The translations under genes and the position numbers were made by a program. Positions 18,979-27,751 of a DNA stretch of 64,000 nt are shown here, in pieces; position 1 is the first letter of the stretch; every line of letters begins with the position of its first letter. The notes beneath the pieces were generated by a model. It had not been told where the DNA came from, made no database searches, and saw only the letters and a program-made list of their open reading frames with translations. This stretch comes from an uncultured Bacteroides sp. (lineage in GTDB: Bacteria > Bacteroidota > Bacteroidia > Bacteroidales > Bacteroidaceae): the NCBI GenBank assembly GCA_900556625.1, contig USPQ01000004.1, positions 6,090 through 70,089 on the forward strand. The letters run 5' to 3'.

Positions 18979-21900
18979 ATGAGAATATTATATCATTATT
19001 TCTTATTGACCGTTTTCCTTCTATTCAATGTACCGGATGTTGGTGCATCGAGACAACTCTTTGCCATACATCCGGTCATCTACCCTTATCCGGTTGAGCC
19101 GATGGAATATCCTGAATATTCCCGGCGTCCTTATCCGGCTCTTTCCTGGAGTGATTTCGATCATCGGACTCAATTCGTAGCCGGGCGGAATGTTCCGTCA
19201 AACGAAACTGAACTGGCTGATGTTCCGGGGTTGGTATATCGTCCTGGCGCTTCATTCTTAAAGAATCAGGAGTTTACGGGAAAGTTGCAATATATAGGAA
19301 AGCATGGAATGTATCTTCACAACATAGGTGGGTATGGACCGGGAAGTCCTTTTTATGGAAGTTTTGGTGAATATATCGTGCCGGAGTGGCAAACAGAGCA
19401 AATCAGAAAGCACCTGGGACACCGGTTTACCGGATTTGATGTAGGAGAACAGGATGGCCGGTTTAACTTTACCTATAAACAGATAATGGAACCGTACATT
19501 CCGGACCGCAGAAGACAGTATCTTGCTTCCCAGCCTTATTTTGACCGTGTCGCTGCAGATTTGGGAAACTGGTGCAGTTCGTTGAGTGTACTGTGGTACT
19601 GGCATTACATTCTAAAAGAAGGATATACGATTCTTGCAGGGGCGGAAACACAGAATAAGATTACCAACGGACAGGTGCAATATATGCATCTGCGCGGAGC
19701 GGGAAAGCAGTACGGTATCTTGTGGTTCGGTGATGTATCGGTGTTTGATACATGGGGATATAAGAATTACTCCCGAGACGAGAAATACGAGCGTGTGAAT
19801 AAAGGAGGAAGTTTATCGTTGTTTAAACGCTCTTATTATACACAGTATATGTATAATGCAACGATACTCAGCATGGAGTCGGGATGGTGCGAAGGTCATT
19901 TTGCCACTAACAAGGGAGAATTGACTCCTATTGGTAAAATGCATACCGATTGTGCGAACTTTGTAGAGAAGTACGGACAGCCGGGCTGTATGGTTACACA
20001 AATCGCTTTACTCAATGATTTCTATTCCGGTTGGATGCCGGCAGACCATATCGCAGGCCGATTTCAGGTTTGGAACGGGATGGATTATGAAGCAGGTGAC
20101 TTTCTTACGGATGCAATGATAAGTTTATTTTTCCCGAATTATGAACGGAGTGGCTTTTTTCATGATGAAACGGGAGCAATGTGTGCGACTCCTTATGGGG
20201 AGAATGCCGATGTTTTACACAGTGATGCACGTGTGGAAGTGATGAAACAGTATCCTGTCATGGTGGCTGCCGGAAACCTTTTCAGTGGTGGAATGGAGTT
20301 GGCGGATAAAGTGAAAGAGTATGTTCACAAGGGCGGTACTTTTATAGTTACGGCAGAAAATGCCGCACGTATTTGGCCGGAATGGAAAATCGGTAAAAGT
20401 AGAACCGTTCCGGCTGGAGGAATAGTCAGGATAGGAGAAAATGAACTTGTAGAACGGGGGAACTTTGAACTTTATCGGGCTTCTTTGCCCGATGAGGCTC
20501 ATGTTCTGGCAATGATTGGCGGAGAGCCGGTAGCCGTTGACATTCCCGTTGGAAAGGGGCAAATTATACTTTCGCTTACAGCTTATGGCCTGAATGCTGC
20601 TCCCTTGGAATACAACAAGCCACCTACATGGATGCAAGGTGGTTTCAACACTTTTCTAGGCAGGCCATATAGTTTACTGAATCACTTCCGGTCGATAGTG
20701 GATGCAGTATTTAAATCTGTACAATTGTTTGAAGTGGGCGAGGGTCTTGGAGTGATAGTGAATTATCTGGAAGAAGGCAAATATCGGCTGGCGATTTATA
20801 ACAATACACTGGAGAGCCTGCCTTTTTCAATACGTTCGAAGATTGGAAGGATAAAATCAATAGATGAACTTTCGACAGGAGACAAACTGTTTCAGGCTCA
20901 AGGATATTGGCCGAATGGGATACGGGGAGATATGAATGGAAAAGATAATGATTCGTATATTTTTGGAGGGGATATACGTTTGTTCGACGTATCCGTTGAT
21001 GAAGAGAGAGTAGAATTGGCAGAGAAGATACAGCAGGCGAAATCTGTGAGTCACCGGCTGTTGGTATTTGACGATATCTTGTTCACCAAAGAAACAATCA
21101 GATATATGCCTACCTTTTTCGATTATTTTAGCGGAATATCCGTTGAGGGCGATAAGTTGTTACAGGCAGACAGCTACGCTTTGAAAGAACAGAATAAGTG
21201 GTTCTGCTTGCAGAAATTACAGATTACTGCGGATTTGCGGAAAGGATTTGCTTCAGGACGCTGGACGTTCGACAGTAGTCTGCCGCAGTATAAGCAAACC
21301 TTGATTGAGCTGAAGGAAATAGCAGATAAACTCTCGCTTCTTTATGGAGAAGATGTACTGTTTATACCGTCAACGCCGATAGGTTTTTCCATTCCCTCTG
21401 AATTAGCAGGTTTAAATTTTCAACTAGTGAAAAGTCCAGGACAAGGTATGCTCAAGTCAGCTGGCGATGGTTATGAATTGCTTGATACACCGAGTTTGGA
21501 TTGGGAAACAGTTTATGGACTTCTGAAAAATAAGTTACCTGCCGCACAGCATATATCCGGTGGACAGCAATCGTCTCAACAGCATGTATTGCCCGATAAT
21601 AGAAATCATATTCTGGCGTTGGACAGATACTCCAAAGGGATTCTTAAAGATATAGATGAAATTGATTGCTTCTATAACGCATTCGGCGGAGTCTGTGTGA
21701 GCGCGGAATACTTGGCAAATTATTCATTAGACGCACTTCGTGAAGAGAAGAAGTTACTTGATGAGCGTGGTATATCTATGGTGGTTAGTTTCATAGAAGA
21801 GATAAACCATTTCCCGGGCTTGACTTTATGTGATGCCGTTCCCGAATATTATGAGAAAAGCATGGATTATTATAAGAGGATACTGGATAAAATGGGGGAA

Positions 21901-22395
21901 TTACAAATAGGTGTGGCATTATTTACGACGCATGGTCGGGTTGAGAGTGACAAGTATCCTGCGCAAAAGGTATATGTTGGGATGAAAAAGACCTTTCGTT
22001 ATTTGTCGGAATATGGTGAGAAAAGGGGAGTTCGGTTACTGCTGACTAACACACGGTTCAGGATTGCAGATACAGTAGATAAACAGATAAAAATGATACG
22101 CGAGATAGGAGAAAGTAATATCGGGATAGCTTTGAATCTCAACCATCTTTCGGAAAGTGAGTCCGGCTTGTATGTACGGAAATTCCGTAAACAGTTGAGG
22201 GAACGATTGGGTGCAGTGATTCTGGGAGGTCCTGTTTCCTATAAACATTCGGAATACTTACCTGTCCCAAATAGTGACAAGTCGGTTCGGGTAGCGAATG
22301 ATTTGGAGGGGGTATTGTTAATTGATAAGGTTTACCCTCTTGATAGAGAGCGTGTGTATAAGGACTGCCAATATATGGGTTGGATAAAGGAATGA
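18979..22395 (+). CDS. Unrecognised 1138-residue secreted protein, glycosidase-like with isomerase-like C-terminal barrel
   Basis: Not assigned to a family by eye. A signal peptide (~1-24) precedes three parts. Residues ~25-415 are rich in aromatic and acidic residues and look like a glycoside-hydrolase barrel; acidic candidates are E157 (FDVGEQDG), E223 (AGAETQ), E300 (LSMESGW) and E305. Residues ~415-545 (YPVMVAAGNLFSGGMELADK, KGGTFIVTAENAA) resemble the GATase-like trimerisation domain of GH42-type enzymes. Residues ~890-1138 resemble a sugar isomerase/AP-endonuclease-2 barrel (DALREEKKLLDERGISMVVS, ESNIGIALNLNHLSES), but usual metal ligands appear replaced (TNT and NLNH where E and D..H are expected). 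It lies between the SGBP and GH2 genes, so it is probably the PUL's signature hydrolase. Role is inference. Confidence 0.55.
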   Translation: MRILYHYFLLTVFLLFNVPDVGASRQLFAIHPVIYPYPVEPMEYPEYSRRPYPALSWSDFDHRTQFVAGRNVPSNETELADVPGLVYRPGASFLKNQEFTGKLQYIGKHGMYLHNIGGYGPGSPFYGSFGEYIVPEWQTEQIRKHLGHRFTGFDVGEQDGRFNFTYKQIMEPYIPDRRRQYLASQPYFDRVAADLGNWCSSLSVLWYWHYILKEGYTILAGAETQNKITNGQVQYMHLRGAGKQYGILWFGDVSVFDTWGYKNYSRDEKYERVNKGGSLSLFKRSYYTQYMYNATILSMESGWCEGHFATNKGELTPIGKMHTDCANFVEKYGQPGCMVTQIALLNDFYSGWMPADHIAGRFQVWNGMDYEAGDFLTDAMISLFFPNYERSGFFHDETGAMCATPYGENADVLHSDARVEVMKQYPVMVAAGNLFSGGMELADKVKEYVHKGGTFIVTAENAARIWPEWKIGKSRTVPAGGIVRIGENELVERGNFELYRASLPDEAHVLAMIGGEPVAVDIPVGKGQIILSLTAYGLNAAPLEYNKPPTWMQGGFNTFLGRPYSLLNHFRSIVDAVFKSVQLFEVGEGLGVIVNYLEEGKYRLAIYNNTLESLPFSIRSKIGRIKSIDELSTGDKLFQAQGYWPNGIRGDMNGKDNDSYIFGGDIRLFDVSVDEERVELAEKIQQAKSVSHRLLVFDDILFTKETIRYMPTFFDYFSGISVEGDKLLQADSYALKEQNKWFCLQKLQITADLRKGFASGRWTFDSSLPQYKQTLIELKEIADKLSLLYGEDVLFIPSTPIGFSIPSELAGLNFQLVKSPGQGMLKSAGDGYELLDTPSLDWETVYGLLKNKLPAAQHISGGQQSSQQHVLPDNRNHILALDRYSKGILKDIDEIDCFYNAFGGVCVSAEYLANYSLDALREEKKLLDERGISMVVSFIEEINHFPGLTLCDAVPEYYEKSMDYYKRILDKMGELQIGVALFTTHGRVESDKYPAQKVYVGMKKTFRYLSEYGEKRGVRLLLTNTRFRIADTVDKQIKMIREIGESNIGIALNLNHLSESESGLYVRKFRKQLRERLGAVILGGPVSYKHSEYLPVPNSDKSVRVANDLEGVLLIDKVYPLDRERVYKDCQYMGWIKE

Positions 22396-22451
22396 GATAA
22401 CATCTGTATTTATAATCGGATTTGGATAGAATATTATAATAAGAATTGGAT

Positions 22452-25049
22452 ATGAAACAAGAGAAATTAATTCTTCTTTTTTTGCTGTGTTTATTAAGTG
22501 ATACCCTGTGTGCTAAAGTTCAGACAGACGAACTATGCCGGCAGAGTATCAATTTCAACCGGAATTGGAAGTATATGCAAGGTGATTACACAGGCGCTGA
22601 ACGGACGGACTATGATGATAGTAGTTGGGAAACAATTGGAATACCTCATTCCTTCAGTATTCCTTATTTTATGTCGAAAGACTTTTATACAGGCTATGGC
22701 TGGTACAGGAAGTCTTTTGAATTAACTGCGAAAGATTTGAAACAACAGCTTTTCGTGGAGTTTGACGGAGTATTTCAGGAAGCGGAAGTCTTTGTTAACG
22801 GAAAGAAGGCAGGTACACATACCGGTGGTTATACAGGTTTCTATTTTGACATATCTTCAGCAGTCCGCATGGGAAATAATGTGATTGCCGTACGCGTAAA
22901 TAATATTTGGAAAGCCAATGTAGCGCCCAGGGCGGGTGAACATGTGTTTAGCGGAGGTATATATCGTAATGTCCGGCTGGTGAGAAAGTCGCCTGTACAT
23001 ATTGACTGGTACGGTATATTTGCGACGACACCGGATTTGGCAGCGCATCAAGGCAAATCCTCGGTAGTCAGGGTTTGCACGGATATCTGTAACAAAACGA
23101 ATAAAACGATGGAATTCAAACTCTTGACGGAAGTAAAAGATGCCGAAGGCCGAATACTTGTTTCTGTGGAGAATGAGGAGAAAGTGGAAGCTAATTCTAT
23201 GAAGAAGCTTGAACAAATCACTGAAGCGGTCAATCATCCTACCTTATGGCATCCTCGCCATCCTTATCTGTATAAAGTAGTCAGTTCAGTCTATCAGGGG
23301 CAAATGTTGATAGACCGAGTAGAAACACCTTTCGGATTTCGTTGGTTTGAGTGGACTGCCGACAAAGGTTTTTTCCTGAACGGAGAACACTTGTTTTTCA
23401 AAGGAGTAAATGTACATCAGGATCAGGCAGGCTGGGGAGATGCCGTGACGGAAGCAGCCATGCGGCGAGATATCCTGTTGATGAAAGAGGCTGGCTTTGA
23501 TCTCATTCGTGGTTCGCATTATCCTCATGCGCCTGCTTTTTCGCAAGCTTGCGATGAGGAAGGTATGTTATTCTGGTCGGAAGCGCCTTTTTGGGGAATC
23601 GGAGGTTTCAGACCAGATGGTTACTGGGACTCAAGTGCTTATCCGGTGGACAAGAAAGATGCACAAGCATTCGAAGCAAGCGCTTTGCAGCAGTTGGAGG
23701 AGATGATACGTATTCATCGTAATCATCCTTCTATCGTGGCGTGGAGCATGTGTAACGAAGCCTTTTTTTCTGCACCGGAGGCGATGAAAGGGGTACGTCG
23801 CCTATTAAAGAGAATGGTTGATTTGACTCATCAGCTCGATCCGTCACGTCCCGCAGCCATTGGAGGAGCGCAACGTCCGTTAGGGGATGAGAGAATAGAT
23901 AAGATAGGTGATATCGGAGGATACAACGGAGATGGAGCAACGCAACCGGATTTTCAGAATCCGGGTATTCCGAATGTGGTATCCGAATATGGCAGTGTGA
24001 CTGCCGAACGTCCGGGGGAATATAATCCTGGATGGGGCGATTTGCAAATGAACGATGGGTGGAAAGGAACTCCATGGCGCAGCGGGCAAGCGATATGGTG
24101 TGGCTTTGATCATGGAAGTATTGCCGGCAGTCAATTGGGAAAGATGGGAATTGTAGACTATTTCCGTATTCCCAAACGCTCCTGGTATTGGTATCGGAAC
24201 GAATATACCCGGGTGGCACCACCGGAATGGGCGGGAGAAGGCGTTCCTGCGCAACTGCGATTAGAAGCATCTCGCACTGATAATATCCTTACTGACGGCA
24301 CGGACGATGTGCAATTAATGGTTACGGTCCTGAATGCAGCGGGAAAACCTGTTAGTAATTCCCCTGCAGTAGAACTGAGATTAGTTTCCGGTCCGGGGGA
24401 ATTTCCAACGGGAAATATGATTCGTTTTGAACCGGACAGTGATATCCGTATCATGGACGGGAAAGCGGCTATTGCTTTTCGCTCCTATTATGCGGGAACC
24501 TCTGTACTCGAAGCCACCTCTCCGGGACTGAAACCGGCACGTATAGAGATTGTTTTTCAGGGAAATGAGGCTTACAAAAAAGGGCTGACTCCTGAAGTGA
24601 GAGAGCGTTCTTATGTACGTTTTGTAAGAGAGAAGAAGGAGAAAGCGGTACAGGAGTTCGGTCGGAACAATCCTACTTTTTCCAGTAGCCATCACGAAAA
24701 TCAAGTAGCGGGATTTGCTGCGGACGGTAATTTGCAAACCTATTGGCAGGCATCCAAAAATGATCCCGCTCCTTTTTGGATATTGGATACGGAGAAAGAG
24801 CTTGAATTGAAGAATATTCAGGTTCGATTTCCGAAGGAAAGCATCTATCGCTATGTCCTTGAAGTGTCGGGAGATAAAGTACATTGGACAGTCGTGTCAG
24901 ACAAACAGGCTAATAGGAGAAAAGAATCGCATATTGCTATGGATTTTCCTGATGCCGGGGTTCGTGCACGCTTTGTACGTATCCGGTTTGTGAAGAAGTC
25001 ACCGGCAGTTATTGCAGAGGTTACAGTAAGGGGAATTGTATGCGAATAA
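22452..25049 (+). CDS. GH2 glycoside hydrolase with C-terminal F5/8-type module (PUL 1)
   Basis: An 865-residue secreted retaining glycosidase. The N-terminal signal is followed by the GH2 sugar-binding domain (~35-190), the Ig-like domain, and the TIM barrel with acid/base Glu ~435 in AWSMCNEAFF and nucleophile Glu ~512 in NVVSEYGSVT. A linker Ig-like domain (~605-710) leads to a C-terminal discoidin/F5/8-type module (~745-865, FAADGNLQTYWQASKNDPAPFW), which could bind galactose- or fucose-containing ends. Start set at ATG 22452 rather than TTG 22446. GH2 covers beta-galactosidase, beta-mannosidase, beta-glucuronidase and others; beta-galactosidase is most likely next to a fucosidase but is not proven. 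Confidence 0.9.
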   Translation: MKQEKLILLFLLCLLSDTLCAKVQTDELCRQSINFNRNWKYMQGDYTGAERTDYDDSSWETIGIPHSFSIPYFMSKDFYTGYGWYRKSFELTAKDLKQQLFVEFDGVFQEAEVFVNGKKAGTHTGGYTGFYFDISSAVRMGNNVIAVRVNNIWKANVAPRAGEHVFSGGIYRNVRLVRKSPVHIDWYGIFATTPDLAAHQGKSSVVRVCTDICNKTNKTMEFKLLTEVKDAEGRILVSVENEEKVEANSMKKLEQITEAVNHPTLWHPRHPYLYKVVSSVYQGQMLIDRVETPFGFRWFEWTADKGFFLNGEHLFFKGVNVHQDQAGWGDAVTEAAMRRDILLMKEAGFDLIRGSHYPHAPAFSQACDEEGMLFWSEAPFWGIGGFRPDGYWDSSAYPVDKKDAQAFEASALQQLEEMIRIHRNHPSIVAWSMCNEAFFSAPEAMKGVRRLLKRMVDLTHQLDPSRPAAIGGAQRPLGDERIDKIGDIGGYNGDGATQPDFQNPGIPNVVSEYGSVTAERPGEYNPGWGDLQMNDGWKGTPWRSGQAIWCGFDHGSIAGSQLGKMGIVDYFRIPKRSWYWYRNEYTRVAPPEWAGEGVPAQLRLEASRTDNILTDGTDDVQLMVTVLNAAGKPVSNSPAVELRLVSGPGEFPTGNMIRFEPDSDIRIMDGKAAIAFRSYYAGTSVLEATSPGLKPARIEIVFQGNEAYKKGLTPEVRERSYVRFVREKKEKAVQEFGRNNPTFSSSHHENQVAGFAADGNLQTYWQASKNDPAPFWILDTEKELELKNIQVRFPKESIYRYVLEVSGDKVHWTVVSDKQANRRKESHIAMDFPDAGVRARFVRIRFVKKSPAVIAEVTVRGIVCE

Positions 25050-25082
25050 AATAAAATTGTTATAGTAATCGTTATATAGCTT

Positions 25083-27410
25083 ATGTTATTGAGAAGAAAT
25101 TTTATCAAGAGTATTTGTGTGCTTTTGCTTTTTGCCGGGCCGGTTGCGGGTGTTGAACAAAAGACAGAAACCGTTCCCATGCGACTATGGTATGACCGTC
25201 CCGCAACGAACTGGATGACCTCTGCCTTGCCTATTGGTAATGGAGAATTGGGAGCTTTGTTCTTTGGTGGTGTAGAGTCCGAGCAGATACTCTTTAACGA
25301 AAAGACTTTGTGGACAGGAAGCACTACCACCCGTGGGGCTTATCAGAAATTTGGTGATGTATGGATTCATTTTGATGGGCAGGAAGATGTCCGGGAATAT
25401 CGTCGCGAACTTTCTTTGGATGAAGCTATAGGCAAAGTGAGTTATACGTCGGCTGGAACGCATTATTTACGGGAGTATTTCGCCAGTCGTCCCGATGAGG
25501 TAATTGTGCTCAGACTAAGTACACCGAAAGCCGGGAAGAAACTTAATTTTTCCGTCAGCCTTGCCGATGGACGTCCGGGCACCCGGCAAGAAATCACCAA
25601 AGATGGTATCCTGTTCCGTAGAAAACTGGATTTATTATCTTATGAAGCTCAATTAAAGGTCATTAATGAAGGCGGCACATTGGTGGCGGATAGCAATAAA
25701 CTATGTGTGAATGCAGCCAATTCCGTCCTTATTCTATTGACAGCAGCGACCAATTATGATTTATCTTCTGCTACCTATGTGGGAGAAACTTCCGGACAAC
25801 TGCATAAGCGCCTGACAGACCGGCTCGCACGGGCATCTGCAAAAGGTTATGATCAGCTGAAATCCACTCACCTGAATGATTATCAATCTCTTTTCAACCG
25901 CGTCCGGTTTGATTTGAGGACAGCAGCAAAGACAGGGGGAAAAATAGGAATGAAAACAGAAATCCCCTCTGTTCCCACGAATGAACTGGTACGCCTGCAT
26001 AAAGAAGCTCTTTATTTGGATATGTTGTATTTTCAATATGGACGATACCTGATGATCGCTTCGTCTCGTGGAATGAATTTGCCGAATAATCTACAAGGGA
26101 TATGGAATGGAGATAATGCTCCGCCCTGGGAATGTGATATTCATAGCAACATCAATATACAGATGAATTATTGGCCTGCTGAGGTCTGTAATCTTTCCGA
26201 ATGTCACGAACCTTTCATCCGGTATATTGCCACTGAAGCTCTTCGCCCGGGTGGTAGCTGGCAACAATTAGCACGAAGTGAAGGACTCAGAGGATGGACT
26301 GTAAACACACAAAACAATATATTCGGCTACACGGATTGGAATATCAACCGTCCTGCGAATGCGTGGTACTGCATGCATCTGTGGAAGCATTATGCTTACA
26401 CACAAGATATCAACTATCTGCGTTCTGTGGCCTATCCGGTCATGCGCAGTACCTGTGAATATTGGTTTGACAGGCTTCAATTAACGGCTGACGGCGTACT
26501 GCTTGCTCCGGCAGAGTGGTCGCCTGAACATGGACCTTGGGAAGATGGAGTGGCATATGCCCAACAACTGGTTTGGCAACTTTTCAGCGAAACCATGCAG
26601 GCTGTACGTGTCCTGCGAGGAGCAGGCATTCCGTTGGATGCAGATTTTGTAAGGAAGCTGTCGGAGAAGTTGAAACGCTTGGACAATGGTGTCACACTAG
26701 GTGCCTGGGGGCAAATACGTGAGTGGCGGGAAGATAGTCAGAAACTTGATACCTTGGGAAATCCCCATCGGCATCTCTCCCAATTGATAGCTCTTTATCC
26801 GGGTAATCAGATATCTTACTATAAAGACGCAAAATATGCAGATGCGGCAAAAAGAACGTTAGAATCACGTGGAGACTTGGGGACGGGGTGGAGCCGTGCC
26901 TGGAAAATCGCTGCCTGGGCACGCTTGCAGGATGGCGAACATGCTTACCGTTTGCTAAAATCTGCTCTTGACTTTTCTACACTTACAGTTATTAGCATGG
27001 ATAACGACCAAGGTGGAGTTTATGAAAATCTTTTTGATTCGCATCCACCTTTCCAAATCGACGGTAATTTCGGAGCTACGGCAGGCATTGCCGAAATGTT
27101 ACTGCAGAGTCATCAGGGATTTATCCACCTGTTGCCTGCCTTACCTTCTGTTTGGGCAAATGGCAGTGTGACGGGATTACGTGCGGAAGGAGACTTTACC
27201 TTTACAATGGAATGGAATGCCGGACGGCTAACACAATGTGCCGTTACTTCCGGTCATGGTGGAGAATGTCGGATATATTGCCCTGCTACCCGTTGGTTGA
27301 AAGTCAAAAATAGCAAGGGAGAAAAAATTACGATTTCTTCTATTGATAAAGATGTAATCTCCTTTTCTACTGTAAAAGGGGAGACTTATAACTTTTCCAT
27401 ATTGAAATAA
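25083..27410 (+). CDS. GH95 alpha-1,2-L-fucosidase-type enzyme (PUL 1)
   Basis: A 775-residue inverting exo-enzyme of family GH95, which removes terminal alpha-1,2-L-fucose or, in some members, alpha-L-galactose. The N-terminal domain begins with the signature [20 protein letters not shown]. Catalytic positions are present in the (alpha/alpha)6 barrel: N356 and N358 in [14 protein letters not shown]482 in EWSPEHGPW, and D660 in QIDGNFGAT. His354 precedes the asparagines; as I recall, His there goes with fucose and Thr with L-galactose specificity. The N-terminus reads RRNFIK before a hydrophobic run, resembling a Tat signal. It is the last gene of the PUL 1 operon; its stop codon overlaps a strong terminator. 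Confidence 0.93.
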   Translation: MLLRRNFIKSICVLLLFAGPVAGVEQKTETVPMRLWYDRPATNWMTSALPIGNGELGALFFGGVESEQILFNEKTLWTGSTTTRGAYQKFGDVWIHFDGQEDVREYRRELSLDEAIGKVSYTSAGTHYLREYFASRPDEVIVLRLSTPKAGKKLNFSVSLADGRPGTRQEITKDGILFRRKLDLLSYEAQLKVINEGGTLVADSNKLCVNAANSVLILLTAATNYDLSSATYVGETSGQLHKRLTDRLARASAKGYDQLKSTHLNDYQSLFNRVRFDLRTAAKTGGKIGMKTEIPSVPTNELVRLHKEALYLDMLYFQYGRYLMIASSRGMNLPNNLQGIWNGDNAPPWECDIHSNINIQMNYWPAEVCNLSECHEPFIRYIATEALRPGGSWQQLARSEGLRGWTVNTQNNIFGYTDWNINRPANAWYCMHLWKHYAYTQDINYLRSVAYPVMRSTCEYWFDRLQLTADGVLLAPAEWSPEHGPWEDGVAYAQQLVWQLFSETMQAVRVLRGAGIPLDADFVRKLSEKLKRLDNGVTLGAWGQIREWREDSQKLDTLGNPHRHLSQLIALYPGNQISYYKDAKYADAAKRTLESRGDLGTGWSRAWKIAAWARLQDGEHAYRLLKSALDFSTLTVISMDNDQGGVYENLFDSHPPFQIDGNFGATAGIAEMLLQSHQGFIHLLPALPSVWANGSVTGLRAEGDFTFTMEWNAGRLTQCAVTSGHGGECRIYCPATRWLKVKNSKGEKITISSIDKDVISFSTVKGETYNFSILK

Positions 27411-27472
27411 TAGTCTCTGCTACCCTCTTTGTTCCAAAGCCTGGTGAAACAAAGAGGGTAGCAGAGACTATT
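27409..27472 (+). terminator. Very long terminator hairpin ending PUL 1
   Basis: A perfect 25-bp stem, left arm 27409-27433 and right arm 27448-27472, with a 14-nt loop and a short T run at 27469-27474. The left arm overlaps the last two bases of the GH95 stop codon. It should end transcription of the PUL 1 operon before HTCS 2. Confidence 0.9.
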
Positions 27473-27690
27473 TTCGTTTGTAGTAAACTACAACATAGGT
27501 TGTAATTGCTTTCTTTGTATCCAAATTGGGCAAGTTAAAATTCAACTCAAATTTAAAAAAATTTGCTCTTGATTCACCTCCATGATTAGTTTTTATGATT
27601 AATTATCATGGTTGTTTTTTAGGGTTAAAATTACTCTTTTCTCAAATAGAATACTGATATCCAGTGCCCTTCATAAAACTTCTGACTAAT

Positions 27691-27722
27691 TTTGCCTCTT
27701 TCGAATAAAAACAATATATTTG
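27691..27722 (+). promoter_or_regulatory. Promoter of HTCS 2
   Basis: A -33 TTTG (27691-27694) and a -7 TATATTTG (27715-27722) are separated by 20 nt, matching the Bacteroides consensus well. Transcription would begin near 27729. This excludes the upstream TTG at 27692 and favours GTG 27752 as the start codon. The rest of 27473-27690 is AT-rich, with a short inverted repeat, CCATGAT at 27580-27586 and ATCATGG at 27605-27611. Confidence 0.7.
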
Positions 27723-27751
27723 CCAGTAGTAATACCTTAAAAAACGAATTA

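Noticed and set aside
27692..27751. TTG start for HTCS 2
   Set aside because: It overlaps the -33 TTTG of a good promoter; GTG 27752 lies downstream of the expected transcript start and begins a clean signal peptide.
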